Part shown: positions 26,331 through 37,149 of the stretch, in pieces
How positions within the stretch are numbered: the first letter of the stretch is position 1
Layout of the letters: each line of letters begins with the position of its first letter
NCBI RefSeq assembly: GCF_900624995.1
Contig: NZ_UYXQ01000001.1
Location: 310,001 to 374,000 of the forward strand
DNA length: 64,000 nucleotides
Reading direction: 5' to 3'
Source: Pseudomonas antarctica
GTDB taxonomy: Bacteria > Pseudomonadota > Gammaproteobacteria > Pseudomonadales > Pseudomonadaceae
The notes under the pieces: generated by a model
Told to the model about the DNA's origin: nothing
The model's database searches: none
The model's input: the letters and a program-made list of their open reading frames with translations, nothing else
Translations under genes and position numbers: made by a program

Positions 26331-27101
26331 TCAACTCGCCGACGTCTCGACTACAACAGGCTCTGGAGGCAATGAACCCAGCGCCCGTTGTTGCGCTTCG
26401 TTCCACGCTGCGGCGCGGTCATTCAAGGCGGCAATGGCGCGCGGTCCTTCACCTTCTGCGTACATCGGCTCGCCAATTACGACGGTGATAGTGCCTTCGC
26501 GTTTGGCCCAGCCAGTCTTCGGCCAGAACTTGCCGGCGTTATGCGCAATCGGCAACACCGGCAGGTTGGCGTTGACCGCCAAGGCGGTGCCGCCCCGCGA
26601 AAATTTACCCACGGTGCCGTAAGGCACGCGCGTGCCCTCGGGGAAGATCAGTACCCAAACGCCATCCTTGAGCAGCTCATCGCCCTTCTTGGCTACGTGC
26701 TTAAGCGCCGCCTTGGGGTTGTCACGGTCGATGGCGATCGGGCGCAACATCGCCATGGCCCAACCGAAGAACGGCACGTACAGCAGCTCACGCTTGAGCA
26801 CTTGGCTTAGGGGCGAGAAGTACGCCGAGAGGAAGAAGGTTTCCCAGGTGCTCTGGTGGTTCGACAGAATCACACAGGGCTGGTCCGGGACGTTTTCGGC
26901 GCCTTTAATCTCGTAGCGAATGCCTAAAAACACCTTGGATAACCATAACGCGCAGCGGCACCAATAGACGTTGATAAAACGATAGCGCGCCTTGAACGGC
27001 AGGAACGGTGCAATAAAAAAGCTCAGGGTGCACCAGAGAAGCGAACTGGTGCCCAGCAGCAGGTAAAAGAAAAAGGTTCTGATGGCCTGCAAGATCGACA
27101 T
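26331..27101 (-). CDS. plsC: 1-acyl-glycerol-3-phosphate acyltransferase (PlsC family)
   Basis: Lysophosphatidic acid acyltransferase family, 256 residues, from the ATG at 27101 (MSILQAIRTFFFYLLLGTSS). It carries the acyltransferase motif NHQSTWE at 81-87 and the substrate motif FPEGTR at 153-158. One or two N-terminal membrane helices place it at the inner membrane, where it would acylate lysophosphatidic acid or a related lysolipid. It lies 82 bases after gmhB. Several PlsC paralogues exist in pseudomonads, so the exact substrate is uncertain. Confidence 0.88.
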   Translation of the reverse strand: MSILQAIRTFFFYLLLGTSSLLWCTLSFFIAPFLPFKARYRFINVYWCRCALWLSKVFLGIRYEIKGAENVPDQPCVILSNHQSTWETFFLSAYFSPLSQVLKRELLYVPFFGWAMAMLRPIAIDRDNPKAALKHVAKKGDELLKDGVWVLIFPEGTRVPYGTVGKFSRGGTALAVNANLPVLPIAHNAGKFWPKTGWAKREGTITVVIGEPMYAEGEGPRAIAALNDRAAAWNEAQQRALGSLPPEPVVVETSAS

Positions 27102-27183
27102 GGCGGCATTTACCGTTGCGGGACACGGCCCGCCTGTTAAAAGCGCACGCCCGAACAGTCCTTGGCCAGGAAGTCGAGGGCGG

Positions 27184-27720
27184 CTAGTTGTTGATAAGTT
27201 CTGCGGCAACCGCCGCCAGATCGTCAAAAATCAAAGTGCCTACCGGCAGGTTTTTCGCCTGGGTCTTTTCGCCTTTCCCGGTCTTAACCAAAACTGGCTG
27301 AGAGTCGACGGCTTTGGCCGCCTCCAAGTCACCGAGGCTGTCACCGACGAACCATAGCCCAGCCAGGGGCACGTTGTAATGTTCTGCAATGGTTTTCAAC
27401 ATGCCAGGTTTGGGTTTGCGGCATTCGCAGCCCTCATCCGGCCCGTGGGGGCAGTACACCACCAGCCCCACCTCACCACCCTGCTCGGCCACTAACGTGC
27501 GCAAGCGCGCGTGCATGGCGTCCAAGGTGGCGATGTCGTAATAGCCACGGGCGATGCCGGACTGGTTGGTGGCGATAGCCACCGTCCAGCCGGCTTTGCT
27601 CAACTGCGCGATGGCCTCGATCGAGCCGGGCAGTGGAATCCATTCCGCCACCGACTTGATGTAAGCGTCGGAGTCGTAATTGATCACTCCGTCCCGATCG
27701 AGAATCAGCAGTTTCAACAT
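27184..27720 (-). CDS. gmhB: D-glycero-beta-D-manno-heptose-1,7-bisphosphate 7-phosphatase
   Basis: HAD-superfamily phosphatase of the ADP-heptose pathway for the LPS inner core, 178 residues. The nucleophile motif DRDG is at residues 8-11 (LLILDRDGVINYD). The zinc loop has C90, H92, C98 and C100 (CPHGPDEGCEC), and GDSLGDLEAA is motif IV. It starts 2 bases after the glyS stop, so it is probably cotranscribed with glyQS. Confidence 0.93.
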   Translation of the reverse strand: MLKLLILDRDGVINYDSDAYIKSVAEWIPLPGSIEAIAQLSKAGWTVAIATNQSGIARGYYDIATLDAMHARLRTLVAEQGGEVGLVVYCPHGPDEGCECRKPKPGMLKTIAEHYNVPLAGLWFVGDSLGDLEAAKAVDSQPVLVKTGKGEKTQAKNLPVGTLIFDDLAAVAAELINN

Positions 27721-27722
27721 GA

Positions 27723-29777
27723 TCAGCCCAGTACGGAAATATCAGCGATATTGATGAACAAGCCACGTAGACGCGCGAGCATGGCGTAGCGGTTTTTCCG
27801 CACGCCGGCATCTTCGGCATTGATCATCACCGCTTCGAAGAACGCATCCACCGGCTCACGCAAGGTGGCCAGGCGCGCCAGTGCTTCGGCGTAGTTGCGT
27901 TCGGCGAGCAGCGGCTTCACCGCGTTTTCTGCTTTGGCAATTGCCGAGTTCAGCGAGAACTCTTTGGCATCGGCGAACAGGCCCGGGTCGACCTCGGCAT
28001 TGCCGAGGTTGTCGGCCTTGCTCAGCAGGTTCGATACACGCTTGTTCACAGCAGCCAGTGCATCGGCTTCCGGCAGCTTGCGGAAGGCCTGTACGGCCTG
28101 CACACGCTGATCGAAGTCCAGCGCCGAACCCGGTTGCAGGGCACGTACCGACAGGTACACCGAAACGTCCACGCCTTCGTCTTCGTAACGCGCACGCAGG
28201 CGGTCGAACACGAACTCCAGTACTTGCTCGGCCAGGCCGGCTTGCTTGACCTTGCCACCGAACTGGCCGACCGCAAACACCACGGCCTGGGCCAGGTCGA
28301 GGTCGAGCTTCTTGTCGATCAGGATGCGCAGCACGCCCAGGGCCGCACGGCGCAGGGCATACGGGTCTTTGCTGCCGGTAGGCAACATGCCGATACCAAA
28401 GATACCCACAAGGGTGTCCAGCTTGTCGGCGATGGCCACGGCCGCACCAGTCAGGGTGCTCGGCAGTTCAGCACCGGCACCGCGCGGCATGTACTGTTCG
28501 TTCAGCGCCAGGGCGACGTCTTCCGGCTCGCCATCATTGAGGGCGTAGTAGTAACCGGCAACACCTTGCATCTCCGGGAACTCGCCGACCATCTCGGTGG
28601 CCAGGTCGCACTTGGACAGCAAGCCTGCACGCGCGGCCCAGGCAGCATCACCACCAATGCGCGGTGCAATGTAGGCGGCCAGTTTGGAAACACGGACGGC
28701 CTTGTCGTAGACGCTGCCGAGTTTTTCCTGGAACACCACGTTTTGCAGGCGCAGGTTGAAGTCTTCCAGCTTCTGCTTCTTGTCTTGCTTGAAGAAGAAC
28801 TCGGCGTCGGTCAGGCGCGGGCGAACGACTTTCTCGTTACCGGCGATAATCTGCTGCGGGTCCTTGCTTTCAATGTTGGCCACCGTGATAAAGCGCGGCA
28901 GCAACTTGCCGTCCACGTCCAGCAGGCAGAAGTACTTCTGGTTGTCCTGCATGGTGGTGATCAGCGCTTCTTGCGGCACGTCGAGGAAACGTTCTTCGAA
29001 CGAGCACACCAGCGGCACTGGCCATTCAACCAGCGCGGTCACTTCGTCGAGCAGGCTTGGCGGCACGATGGCGGTGCCTTCCTGCAAGCGAGCCAGCTCT
29101 TCGGTGCGCTTGCTGATCAGCTCGCGGCGCTCATTGGCATCGGCGAGTACGTAAGCTGCGCGCAGGTCGGCGGCATAGTTGGCGGGCGAGGTGATGCGCA
29201 CCGCTTCTGGGTGGTGGAAGCGGTGACCACGGGAGTCCCGGCCAGCCGTCTGGGCGAGGATCGTGCAGTCGATGACCTGGTCACCGAGCAGCATCACCAG
29301 CCATTGGGTTGGGCGTACGAATTCTTCCTTGCGCGCACCCCAGCGCATGCGCTTAGGGATCGGCAAGTCGTTCAGGGAGTCTTCAACGATGGTCGGCAAC
29401 AGGCTCGCCGTCGGCTTACCGGTGATGACCTGGCTGAAACGCAGTTTGGGGCCGCTCTGGTCGATCTCGCTCAGCTCGACACCGCACTTCTTGGCAAAAC
29501 CCAGGGCTGCTTGAGTCGGGTTACCTTCAGCATCAAAAGCAGCCTGACGCGGCGGGCCGTCGAGGTTGATGCTGCGGTCCGGCTGCTGGGTTTCCAGCGC
29601 GGTCAGCAACACGGCCAGGCGACGTGGCGCGGCGTAGACTTTTTTCGCGGCGAATTTCAGGCCGGCGCTGTGCAGGCCTTTTTCGATACCGGCCAGGAAC
29701 GCATCGGCCAGGGTGTTGAGTGCCTTGGGTGGCAGCTCCTCGGTGCCCAGTTCAACCAGGAAATCTTGAGCACTCAT
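27723..29777 (-). CDS. glyS: Glycine--tRNA ligase beta subunit
   Basis: Beta subunit of the alpha2beta2 glycyl-tRNA synthetase, 684 residues, the usual length. It starts [20 protein letters not shown], a family signature, and has an HD-like and an anticodon-binding domain toward the C-terminus. It recognises tRNA-Gly while the alpha subunit activates glycine. It overlaps glyQ by 4 bases. Confidence 0.97.
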   Translation of the reverse strand: MSAQDFLVELGTEELPPKALNTLADAFLAGIEKGLHSAGLKFAAKKVYAAPRRLAVLLTALETQQPDRSINLDGPPRQAAFDAEGNPTQAALGFAKKCGVELSEIDQSGPKLRFSQVITGKPTASLLPTIVEDSLNDLPIPKRMRWGARKEEFVRPTQWLVMLLGDQVIDCTILAQTAGRDSRGHRFHHPEAVRITSPANYAADLRAAYVLADANERRELISKRTEELARLQEGTAIVPPSLLDEVTALVEWPVPLVCSFEERFLDVPQEALITTMQDNQKYFCLLDVDGKLLPRFITVANIESKDPQQIIAGNEKVVRPRLTDAEFFFKQDKKQKLEDFNLRLQNVVFQEKLGSVYDKAVRVSKLAAYIAPRIGGDAAWAARAGLLSKCDLATEMVGEFPEMQGVAGYYYALNDGEPEDVALALNEQYMPRGAGAELPSTLTGAAVAIADKLDTLVGIFGIGMLPTGSKDPYALRRAALGVLRILIDKKLDLDLAQAVVFAVGQFGGKVKQAGLAEQVLEFVFDRLRARYEDEGVDVSVYLSVRALQPGSALDFDQRVQAVQAFRKLPEADALAAVNKRVSNLLSKADNLGNAEVDPGLFADAKEFSLNSAIAKAENAVKPLLAERNYAEALARLATLREPVDAFFEAVMINAEDAGVRKNRYAMLARLRGLFINIADISVLG

Positions 29778-30727
29778 TGTGCAGCCTCCAGCTTAGCCAA
29801 CACTTCATCACGCAAATCCGGGGTTGCCATCGGGAAGCCCAGCTTGGCGCGAGCCAGCAGGTAGGCTTGGGCGACGGAACGCGCCAGGGTGCGTACACGC
29901 AGGATGTATTGCTGACGCGCGGTAACCGAGATGGCACGGCGGGCATCCAGCAGGTTGAAGGTATGGGACGCCTTCAACACCATTTCATAGCTTGGCAACG
30001 GCAGCGGCTGGTCGAGCTCGATCAGGCGCTTTGCTTCGCTTTCGTAGAAATCGAACAGTTCGAACAGCTTCTCGACGTTGGCGTGTTCGAAGTTGTAAGT
30101 GGACTGCTCCACTTCGTTCTGGTGGAACACGTCACCGTAGGTCACTTTGCCGAACGGGCCGTCAGCCCATACCAGGTCGTAGACCGAGTCCACGCCTTGC
30201 AGGTACATGGCCAGGCGCTCGAGGCCGTAAGTGATCTCGCCGGTCACCGGGTAGCACTCGATGCCGCCCGCTTGCTGGAAGTAAGTGAACTGCGTCACTT
30301 CCATGCCGTTGAGCCAGACTTCCCAGCCCAGGCCCCAGGCGCCGAGGGTTGGCGACTCCCAGTTGTCTTCGACGAAACGGATGTCGTGCACCAGTGGGTC
30401 TAGGCCGACATGTTTGAGCGAGCCCAGGTACAGCTCCTGGAAGTTGTCCGGGTTCGGCTTCAGTACCACCTGGAACTGGTAGTAGTGCTGCAGACGGTTC
30501 GGGTTTTCGCCGTAGCGGCCGTCAGTCGGGCGACGACTGGGCTGCACATAAGCGGCGTTCCAGGTTTCCGGGCCGATGGCCCGCAGGAATGTAGCGGTGT
30601 GGAAAGTGCCGGCGCCTACTTCCATATCGTAGGGCTGAAGTACCACACAACCTTGCTCGGCCCAGTATTGCTGGAGGGCGAGGATCAAGTCTTGGAAGGT
30701 ACGCACGGCTGGCGTAGGCTGGCTCAC
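29774..30727 (-). CDS. glyQ: Glycine--tRNA ligase alpha subunit
   Basis: Catalytic alpha subunit, 317 residues. I chose the GTG at 30727 ([20 protein letters not shown]); an AGGTGA ribosome site lies five bases before it. Another GTG at 30736 lies within that ribosome site and adds three residues. The core [20 protein letters not shown] and [20 protein letters not shown] segments are intact. It is divergent from tag, with about 80 bases between them. Confidence 0.96.
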   Translation of the reverse strand: MSQPTPAVRTFQDLILALQQYWAEQGCVVLQPYDMEVGAGTFHTATFLRAIGPETWNAAYVQPSRRPTDGRYGENPNRLQHYYQFQVVLKPNPDNFQELYLGSLKHVGLDPLVHDIRFVEDNWESPTLGAWGLGWEVWLNGMEVTQFTYFQQAGGIECYPVTGEITYGLERLAMYLQGVDSVYDLVWADGPFGKVTYGDVFHQNEVEQSTYNFEHANVEKLFELFDFYESEAKRLIELDQPLPLPSYEMVLKASHTFNLLDARRAISVTARQQYILRVRTLARSVAQAYLLARAKLGFPMATPDLRDEVLAKLEAAQ

Positions 30728-30808
30728 GAAATTCACCTGTTACTTGGGCTGCGATTTAAAGAGCGGGAGTATACCCGATTCGGCCCTGCCACCACTCCCT
30801 GGAGCCTT

Positions 30809-31366
30809 ATGCCACGCTGCTTTTGGTGTTCTGAAGATCCGCTGTACATGGCTTATCACGATCAGGAGTGGGGAACGCCGCTGCGCGATGCGCAGGGTCT
30901 GTTCGAGTTGCTTTTGCTCGAAGGGTTCCAGGCGGGCCTGTCCTGGATCACCGTTTTACGCAAACGCGAGCATTATCGAAAGGTCTTGTTCGGCTTTGAT
31001 GCACAGCGCCTGGCGCGATTGACCGACGCCGAGATTGAGGCGCTGATGCTTGACCCGGGCATTGTGCGCAATCGCCTGAAACTCAATGCCACCCGGCGCA
31101 ATGCGATTGCATGGCTGGCGCTGGAGGACCCGGTGGGCTTGCTCTGGTCGTTTGTCGGCGGTGTGCCCAAGGTCAATCACTTCACGGACCGCAGCCAGGT
31201 CCCGGCCATTACGCCAGAGGCCGAAGCCATGAGCCGTGCCCTGAAAAAAGCCGGTTTCACGTTCGTCGGGCCGACCATTTGTTACGCGTTCATGCAGGCC
31301 TCGGGCATGGTCATGGACCACACTCAGGATTGCGACCGTTACGCGCACTTGGCCAACGCCGGTTAG
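30809..31366 (+). CDS. tag: DNA-3-methyladenine glycosylase I
   Basis: Base-excision repair enzyme removing 3-methyladenine, 185 residues. The ATG at 30809 (MPRCFWCSEDPLYMAYHDQE) follows GGAG by five bases; the frame is open upstream into glyQ antisense. The zinc ligands typical of TagI are visible: C4, H17, H171 and C175. GLSWITVLRKREHYR is in the substrate pocket region. An lpxL-type gene follows 40 bases later. Confidence 0.95.
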   Translation: MPRCFWCSEDPLYMAYHDQEWGTPLRDAQGLFELLLLEGFQAGLSWITVLRKREHYRKVLFGFDAQRLARLTDAEIEALMLDPGIVRNRLKLNATRRNAIAWLALEDPVGLLWSFVGGVPKVNHFTDRSQVPAITPEAEAMSRALKKAGFTFVGPTICYAFMQASGMVMDHTQDCDRYAHLANAG

Positions 31367-31406
31367 AATGGCGGCTTTGCGCACCACACACGATCAGGAG
31401 TGACCT

Positions 31407-32294
31407 GTGGAAAAGTTTAAAGGCGCCTTGCTGGTAGGCGCTCTTCGGTTGTTTGCCCTGTTGCCTTGGCGCGCTGTTCAAGCCGTCGGCACGGCGATTG
31501 GCTGGATCATGTGGAAAACCCCCAACCGCTCCCGCGAGACGGTGCGGATCAACCTCTCCAAATGCTTCCCGGACATGGACCCCGCCGCGCGCGAGCGCCT
31601 GGTCGGCCAGAGCCTGATGGACATCGGCAAATCCCTCACCGAAAGCGCTTGTGCCTGGATCTGGCCGGCCCAGCGTTCCATCGACTTGGTGCGTGAAGTC
31701 GAAGGGCTCGAAGTGCTGCACGACGCGTTGGCCTCCGGCAAAGGCGTGGTCGGCATCACCAGCCACCTGGGCAACTGGGAAGTGTTGAACCACTTCTATT
31801 GCAACCAGTGCAAACCGATCATTTTCTACCGCCCGCCCAAGCTCAAGGCCGTGGATGACTTGCTGCGCAAACAGCGTGTGCAACTGGGCAACCGTGTAGC
31901 CGCGTCGACCAAGGAAGGCATTCTGAGTGTGATCAAGGAAGTGCGCAAAGGTGGCCAAGTGGGCATTCCCGCCGACCCGGAGCCGGCGGAATCGGCCGGC
32001 ATCTTCGTGCCGTTCTTCGCCACCCAGGTGCTGACCAGTAAGTTCGTGCCGAACATGCTCGCCGGTGGCAAAGCGGTGGGCGTGTTCCTGCATGCGCTGC
32101 GGCTGGCGGACGGCTCGGGCTACAAAGTGATCCTCGAAGCGGCGCCGGAAGATATGTACAGCACCGACACCGCCACGTCCTGCGCGGCGATGAGCAAAGT
32201 GGTGGAGCGCTATGTCGGGGCTTATCCGAGCCAGTACATGTGGAGCATGAAACGCTTCAAGAAACGCCCGCCGGGTGAGGCGCGGTGGTACTGA
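31407..32294 (+). CDS. lpxL: Lipid A biosynthesis lauroyl acyltransferase (LpxL/HtrB family)
   Basis: Inner-membrane acyltransferase of 295 residues that adds a secondary acyl chain to Kdo-lipid A or its precursor. It starts with GTG at 31407 after CAGGAG. An N-terminal hydrophobic segment covers about residues 6-36, and the HX4E motif HLGNWE is at 120-125. It ends KRFKKRPPGEARWY, as in family members. The choice between LpxL1, LpxL2 and LpxM types cannot be made from sequence alone. Confidence 0.88.
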   Translation: MEKFKGALLVGALRLFALLPWRAVQAVGTAIGWIMWKTPNRSRETVRINLSKCFPDMDPAARERLVGQSLMDIGKSLTESACAWIWPAQRSIDLVREVEGLEVLHDALASGKGVVGITSHLGNWEVLNHFYCNQCKPIIFYRPPKLKAVDDLLRKQRVQLGNRVAASTKEGILSVIKEVRKGGQVGIPADPEPAESAGIFVPFFATQVLTSKFVPNMLAGGKAVGVFLHALRLADGSGYKVILEAAPEDMYSTDTATSCAAMSKVVERYVGAYPSQYMWSMKRFKKRPPGEARWY

Positions 32295-32325
32295 TATACG
32301 ACTGACTTACGGTCGATGCAAAACC

Positions 32326-32418
32326 AATGTGGGAGCGGGCCTGCTCGCGAATGCGGTGTATCAGACACACATTAGGTGACTGACACTATGCCTTCGCGAG
32401 CAAGCCCGCTCCCACATT
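32326..32418. repeat. REP inverted pair (93 bp)
   Basis: Two 26-base arms, AATGTGGGAGCGGG... at 32326-32351 and its reverse complement at 32393-32418, differ at one position and flank about 41 bases. This is the standard Pseudomonas REP doublet, placed between the convergent lpxL and TPR genes where it can fold into a long hairpin and may limit read-through. Confidence 0.85.
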
Positions 32419-32427
32419 TGATTCCGA

Positions 32428-32739
32428 TTAAGCCTGGCGGTCGAGTTTCTTCAGGAACACCGTCATCTCTTTTTCGGCCTGCTTGTCGCCATGCGCCAGG
32501 GCCGCTTCGATACCCTTCTCCCACGCCACCCGCGCCGCAGCACTATCACCCAACCCCGCCTGCGCCTTGCCCAACAACTTCCACGCCGCCGAATACTTCG
32601 GGTCAAACTCGACGCACTTTTGCAAATGCTCCGCCGCTTTGGCGTTGTCCTTCACGTCCAGATAACCCTTGCCCAAGCCAAAGCGCAGCAATGAATTATC
32701 CACACCCTTGGCGAGCATTTTTTCCAGTGACTCAAGCAT
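32428..32739 (-). CDS. Small tetratricopeptide repeat protein
   Basis: Protein of 103 residues made almost entirely of TPR helices: LGKGYLDVKDNAKAAEHLQK at about 22-41 and WKLLGKAQAGLGDSAAARVA at about 53-72 are clear repeats. There is no signal peptide or enzyme domain. It probably mediates protein contacts; the partner is unknown. It lies downstream of trkA on the same strand, with a solo REP and a perfect DnaA box (32696-32704) nearby. Confidence 0.8.
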   Translation of the reverse strand: MLESLEKMLAKGVDNSLLRFGLGKGYLDVKDNAKAAEHLQKCVEFDPKYSAAWKLLGKAQAGLGDSAAARVAWEKGIEAALAHGDKQAEKEMTVFLKKLDRQA

Positions 32740-32750
32740 ACGGAAATCCT

Positions 32751-32777
32751 TGTAGGCGCCAGCTTGCCGGCGATGGC
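32751..32777. repeat. Solo REP-like element
   Basis: TGTAGGCGCCAGCTTGCCGG at the start, followed by CGATGGC, resembles a single degenerate REP unit. It lies just upstream of the TPR start and ends four bases before the trkA stop. No partner arm is seen nearby. Confidence 0.45.
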
Positions 32778-32781
32778 TTCA

Positions 32782-34155
32782 TCAGAAAAAGCTCAACCCC
32801 ACGTGGAACAGCTTCTCCACATCGCGGATATGTTTTTTATCCACAAGAAACAGGATCACATGGTCACCTGTGGCGATCACCGTATCGTCATGGGCAATGA
32901 TCACCTCTTCGTCACGAATGATCGCGCCGATGGTAGTGCCTGGCGGTAAGCCGATGTCACGGATGGCCTTGCCGATCACCTTGCTCGACTTGGAGTCGCC
33001 ATGGGCTATCGCTTCGATGGCTTCCGCCGCGCCCCGGCGCAGGGAGTGCACGCTGACGATATCGCCTCGGCGCACGTGGGCGAGCAAGGTGCCGATGGTG
33101 GCCAGTTGCGGGCTGATGGCGATGTCGATATCGCCGCCCTGGATCAGGTCGACATAGGCCGGGTTGTTGATGATGGTCATCACCTTCTTCGCTCCCAGCC
33201 GCTTGGCTAACAGCGAGGACATGATGTTGGCCTCGTCATCGTTGGTCAGGGCCAGGAAGATATCGGCGTCGGCAATGTTCTCTTCCATCAACAGGTCGCG
33301 GTCCGAGGCGCTGCCTTGCAGAACGACGGTGCTGTCGAGGGTGTCGGACAAATGCCGGCAGCGCGCCGGACTCATCTCGATGATCTTCACTTGGTAGCGG
33401 CTTTCAATCGCCTCAGCCAAACGTTCGCCGATCTGCCCGCCACCTGCAATCACGATGCGTTTGTAGGTCTCGTCCAGTCGACGCATTTCGCTCATCACTG
33501 CGCGAATATTCGCTTTGGCGGCGATGAAAAATACTTCGTCGTCCGCCTCGATCACTGTATCGCCCTGGGGCAGGATCGGCCGGTCGCGGCGGAAGATCGC
33601 CGCTACGCGGGTTTCCACATTCGGCATGTGCTCGCGTAGCTGGCGCAGTTGTTGGCCCACCAACGGCCCGCCGTAGTAAGCCTTCACCGCCACCAGTTGC
33701 GCCTTGCCCTCGGCAAAGTCGATTACTTGTAGCGCTCCGGGGATTTCGATCAGGCGCTTGATGTAGTGAGTCACCACTTGCTCGGGGCTGATCAGCACGT
33801 CCACTGGAATCGCGTCGTTGTCGAAAAGCCCTGCACGGGTCAGGTAGGCCGCCTCACGGACGCGGGCGATCTTGGTCGGCGTGTGAAACAGGGTGTGAGC
33901 GACCTGGCAGGCGACCATGTTGGTCTCGTCGCTGTTGGTCACCGCCACCAGCATGTCGGCATCGTCGGCACCGGCTTGGCGCAACACCGTCGGGAATGAC
34001 GCGCGGCCTTGTACGGTGCGGATGTCCAGGCGGTCACCGAGGTTGCGCAGGCGTTCGGCATCGGTATCGACCACGGTGATGTCGTTGGCCTCGCTGGCCA
34101 AATGTTCGGCCAGCGTGCCGCCAACCTGCCCTGCCCCAAGGATGATGATTTTCAT
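32782..34155 (-). CDS. trkA: Trk potassium uptake regulatory subunit TrkA
   Basis: Cytoplasmic NAD-binding gate of the TrkH/TrkG potassium channel, 457 residues. It has two Rossmann RCK units: GAGQVG at residues 7-12 and [13 protein letters not shown] near 233. Each is followed by a TrkA-C domain, as in the duplicated gammaproteobacterial form. It lies 22 bases after rsmB in the def/fmt-rsmB-trkA run. A half-parS motif and a perfect DnaA box (32837-32845) fall in its 3' end. Confidence 0.96.
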   Translation of the reverse strand: MKIIILGAGQVGGTLAEHLASEANDITVVDTDAERLRNLGDRLDIRTVQGRASFPTVLRQAGADDADMLVAVTNSDETNMVACQVAHTLFHTPTKIARVREAAYLTRAGLFDNDAIPVDVLISPEQVVTHYIKRLIEIPGALQVIDFAEGKAQLVAVKAYYGGPLVGQQLRQLREHMPNVETRVAAIFRRDRPILPQGDTVIEADDEVFFIAAKANIRAVMSEMRRLDETYKRIVIAGGGQIGERLAEAIESRYQVKIIEMSPARCRHLSDTLDSTVVLQGSASDRDLLMEENIADADIFLALTNDDEANIMSSLLAKRLGAKKVMTIINNPAYVDLIQGGDIDIAISPQLATIGTLLAHVRRGDIVSVHSLRRGAAEAIEAIAHGDSKSSKVIGKAIRDIGLPPGTTIGAIIRDEEVIIAHDDTVIATGDHVILFLVDKKHIRDVEKLFHVGLSFF

Positions 34156-34177
34156 CCGGTCACTCCCTTAAACTCAT

Positions 34178-35488
34178 TCAGCCGCGCGCGGCGGCAATCT
34201 TGATCAGTTTGGCGTAGTAGAAGCCATCGTGCCCGCCTTCCTGTGCGAGCAACTGGCGGCCATGGGGCTGTTTGATGCCAGCCGCCGTGGCGAGGTCCAG
34301 TTCGCGTGCGCCGCTGGTGCGGGCAAGGAACGCTTCGATTACTTCGGTGTTCTCAGTGGGCAAGGTGGAGCAGGTGGCGTAGAGCAAGATGCCGCCGACT
34401 TCCAGGGTTGGCCACAAAGCGTCGAGCAGTTCGCCCTGCAGCACGGCCAGGGCGGCGATGTCGTCGGGCTGGCGAGTGAGCTTGATGTCCGGGTGGCGGC
34501 GGATCACGCCGGTGGCGGAACACGGCGCATCGAGCAGGATGCGCTGGAAGGGTTTGCCGTCCCACCAGGTGGCGGTGTCGCGGCCATCGGCGGCGATCAG
34601 GTCGGCGCTCAGGCCCAGGCGCGCGAGGTTTTCACGCACGCGCACCAGGCGTTTGGCTTCCAGGTCGACAGCGACCACACCTGCGAGGTCTTTTTCGACT
34701 TCCAGAATGTGACAAGTCTTACCGCCCGGCGCGCAACAGGCGTCGAGTACGCGCTGGCCGGGCGCCAGGCCGAGCAGGTCGGCGGCCAGTTGCGCGGCTT
34801 CGTCCTGCACGCTGATCCAACCTTCGGCAAAGCCCGGCAAGGCGCGTACGTCGGTGGCTGCTTCCAGCACGATGCCGTCGGGGCTGTATACGCACGGTGT
34901 GGCGTTGATACCGGCGTCGATGAGCAATTGCAGGTAGGCGTCGCGGCTGTGATGACGACGGTTAACCCGCAGAATCATCGGCGGGTGCGCATTGTTCGCC
35001 GCGCAAATGGCTTCCCATTGCTCAGGCCAGAACGCTTTCAGAGCTTTTTGCAGCCAGCGCGGGTGAGCGGTGCGCACGACCGGGTCATGTTCCAGCTCGG
35101 CCAGCAGTGCTTCGCTCTCGCGCTGGGCGCGACGCAGCACGGCGTTGAGCAGAGCCTTGGCCCATGGCTTTTTCAGTTTCTCGGCACACCCGACGGTTTC
35201 ACCGATGGCGGCGTGGGCTGGCACGCGGGTGTAGAGCAACTGATAAAGACCGACCAGCAGCAGTGCTTCCACATCGGCATCCGCCGCTTTGAACGGCTTT
35301 TGCAGCAACTTGGCCGCCAGCGCCGACAAACGTGGCTGCCAGCGGGCGGTGCCAAAGGCCAGGTCTTGGGTGAAGCCGCGATCACGGCCTTCAACTTTAT
35401 CCAACTGGGTAGGCAGCGAACTGTTTAGCGAAGCCTTGCCGTTGAGGACGGCGGCGAGGGCCTTGGCGGCGGCCAGACGCGGGTTCAT
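34178..35488 (-). CDS. rsmB: 16S rRNA (cytosine967-C5)-methyltransferase RsmB
   Basis: RNA m5C methyltransferase, 436 residues. An N-terminal NusB-like RNA-binding domain covers about 1-140. The SAM motif [17 protein letters not shown] is near 245-261. The catalytic-cysteine motif [19 protein letters not shown] and the second cysteine motif [14 protein letters not shown] are intact. Its start overlaps the fmt stop by 4 bases. Confidence 0.95.
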   Translation of the reverse strand: MNPRLAAAKALAAVLNGKASLNSSLPTQLDKVEGRDRGFTQDLAFGTARWQPRLSALAAKLLQKPFKAADADVEALLLVGLYQLLYTRVPAHAAIGETVGCAEKLKKPWAKALLNAVLRRAQRESEALLAELEHDPVVRTAHPRWLQKALKAFWPEQWEAICAANNAHPPMILRVNRRHHSRDAYLQLLIDAGINATPCVYSPDGIVLEAATDVRALPGFAEGWISVQDEAAQLAADLLGLAPGQRVLDACCAPGGKTCHILEVEKDLAGVVAVDLEAKRLVRVRENLARLGLSADLIAADGRDTATWWDGKPFQRILLDAPCSATGVIRRHPDIKLTRQPDDIAALAVLQGELLDALWPTLEVGGILLYATCSTLPTENTEVIEAFLARTSGARELDLATAAGIKQPHGRQLLAQEGGHDGFYYAKLIKIAAARG

Positions 35489-36438
35489 TGAGCGACCGCC
35501 CCGAGAACCGTGCCCAGGGCAAATTTCTCACGACGGCTGTTGAACAAATCGCTGAAATTAAGCGCTTTACCGCCGGGCAATTGCAGACGCGTCAGGCACA
35601 GCGCCTGTTCACCGCAGGCGACCAACAGGCCTTCTTTGCTGGCGCCGATGATTTCACCGGGTGCGCCCTTGCCTTCACCCAAGGTGGCGGCCAGCACTTT
35701 CAACGCTTCGCCGTCGAGGGTGCTGTGGCAGATCGGCCACGGGTTAAAGGCGCGTACCAGGCGCTCCAGCTCTACGGCCGGACGGCTCCAGTCGATGCGC
35801 GCTTCGTCTTTGTTGAGTTTGTGGGCGTAGGTGGCGAGGCTGTCGTCCTGCACTTCGCCTTCCAGGGTACCGGCAGCCAGGCCTGCGATGGCTTGGATTA
35901 CGGCCGGCGGGCCCAGCTCGGCGAGACGGTCGTGCAAGCTGCCGCCGGTGTCTTGGGCGGTGATCGGGGTGGTGACTTTCAGCAGCATCGGGCCGGTGTC
36001 CAGGCCAGCCTCCATGCGCATCACGGTCACACCGCTTTCACTGTCACCGGCTTGCACGGCGCGTTGGATCGGCGCCGCACCGCGCCAGCGTGGCAGCAGC
36101 GAAGCGTGGCTGTTGATGCAGCCCAGGCGTGGGATATCCAGCACGGCCTGGGGCAGGATCAAGCCATAGGCCACCACCACCAGCAGGTCAGGTTTCAGCG
36201 CAGCCATCTCCGCCTGGGCCTCGGCGTTACGCAGGGTCGGCGGTTGCAGCACAGGAATGTTGTGCTCCAGCGCCAGCTGCTTGACCGGGCTCGGCATCAG
36301 TTTTTGCCCGCGACCGGCCGGGCGATCCGGCTGGGTGTACACCGCGACGATGTCATAAGGGCTGGCAAGCAGCGCCTTAAGGTGTTCGGCAGCAAATTCA
36401 GGAGTGCCGGCAAAAACAATGCGCAGTGGCTCGGTCAT
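35485..36438 (-). CDS. fmt: Methionyl-tRNA formyltransferase
   Basis: Formylates initiator Met-tRNA using 10-formyl-THF, 317 residues, starting [20 protein letters not shown]. The catalytic region [20 protein letters not shown], with the conserved Asn and His, and the C-terminal tRNA-binding domain are present. The ribosome site is weak. A terminator lies between it and def upstream (36470-36496), so it may have its own promoter. Confidence 0.96.
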   Translation of the reverse strand: MTEPLRIVFAGTPEFAAEHLKALLASPYDIVAVYTQPDRPAGRGQKLMPSPVKQLALEHNIPVLQPPTLRNAEAQAEMAALKPDLLVVVAYGLILPQAVLDIPRLGCINSHASLLPRWRGAAPIQRAVQAGDSESGVTVMRMEAGLDTGPMLLKVTTPITAQDTGGSLHDRLAELGPPAVIQAIAGLAAGTLEGEVQDDSLATYAHKLNKDEARIDWSRPAVELERLVRAFNPWPICHSTLDGEALKVLAATLGEGKGAPGEIIGASKEGLLVACGEQALCLTRLQLPGGKALNFSDLFNSRREKFALGTVLGAVAQ

Positions 36439-36469
36439 GGGAGGTCTCGGTTAAAAACAGTCACAAAAG

Positions 36470-36496
36470 AAAAAGGCTTGCCGCAGCAAGCCTTTG
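36470..36496 (-). terminator. Hairpin with U-run between def and fmt
   Basis: On the minus strand AAAGGCTTGC / GCAAGCCTTT (36486-36495 and 36472-36481) forms a perfect 10-bp stem with a 4-base loop, followed by TTTTTCTTTTG. It lies after def and before fmt, which are usually cotranscribed. It may attenuate or separate the two genes. Confidence 0.75.
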
Positions 36497-36507
36497 GAAG
36501 AAGGGCA

Positions 36508-37014
36508 TCAAGCTTGCTGGCGATGCTTTTTTTCCAGCTTCTTCTTGATCCGGTCGCGTTTAAGCGTGGACAGGTAATCAACAAACAGCTTGCCGTTGAG
36601 GTGGTCGCATTCGTGCTGGATGCACACCGCCAGCAGGCCTTCAGCGATCAGATCGTAGGGCTTACCGTCACGGTCCAGCGCCTTGATCTTCACGCGCACC
36701 GGGCGTTCGACGTTCTCGTAGAACTCCGGCACCGACAGGCAGCCTTCCTGGTATTCGCCCATCTCATCGGTCAGCGGTTCGAACTCAGGGTTGATAAACA
36801 CCCGCGGTTCGCTGCGATCTTCCGACAAGTCCATGACCACGACGCGCTGATGCACGTTGACCTGGGTCGCGGCGAGACCGATGCCCGGAGCTTCATACAT
36901 TGTTTCAAACATGTCATCGACCAACTGACGAACCTTGTCGTCCACTACGGCCACCGGTTTGGCGATCGTGCGCAGGCGCGAGTCGGGAAATTCGAGGATG
37001 TTCAAAATAGCCAT
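36508..37014 (-). CDS. def: Peptide deformylase
   Basis: Removes the N-formyl group from nascent proteins, 168 residues. Motif I GIGLAATQ is at 44-51. Motif II EGCLS holds metal ligand C92. Motif III QHECDH holds H134, E135 and H138. All active-site residues are intact. It is divergent from the neighbouring LysM-family-like gene, with a 135-base gap. Confidence 0.97.
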   Translation of the reverse strand: MAILNILEFPDSRLRTIAKPVAVVDDKVRQLVDDMFETMYEAPGIGLAATQVNVHQRVVVMDLSEDRSEPRVFINPEFEPLTDEMGEYQEGCLSVPEFYENVERPVRVKIKALDRDGKPYDLIAEGLLAVCIQHECDHLNGKLFVDYLSTLKRDRIKKKLEKKHRQQA

Positions 37015-37149
37015 AAGCGTAATTGCTGCACATGTGAGGTAGAGGCAAATCGGCGGTGGGATGGACCCAGGCAGCCGGTGTGAAAGGTTCGAAAGCCGCG
37101 AAGGCTATGGCATTTCACGCGAACGCACATAATAAAGGAGATTCACCCC

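Noticed and set aside
32795..32810. Possible fourth parS site at the 3' end of trkA
   Set aside because: Only the right half GTGGAACA fits; the left half has four mismatches, so it is below a credible ParB site.
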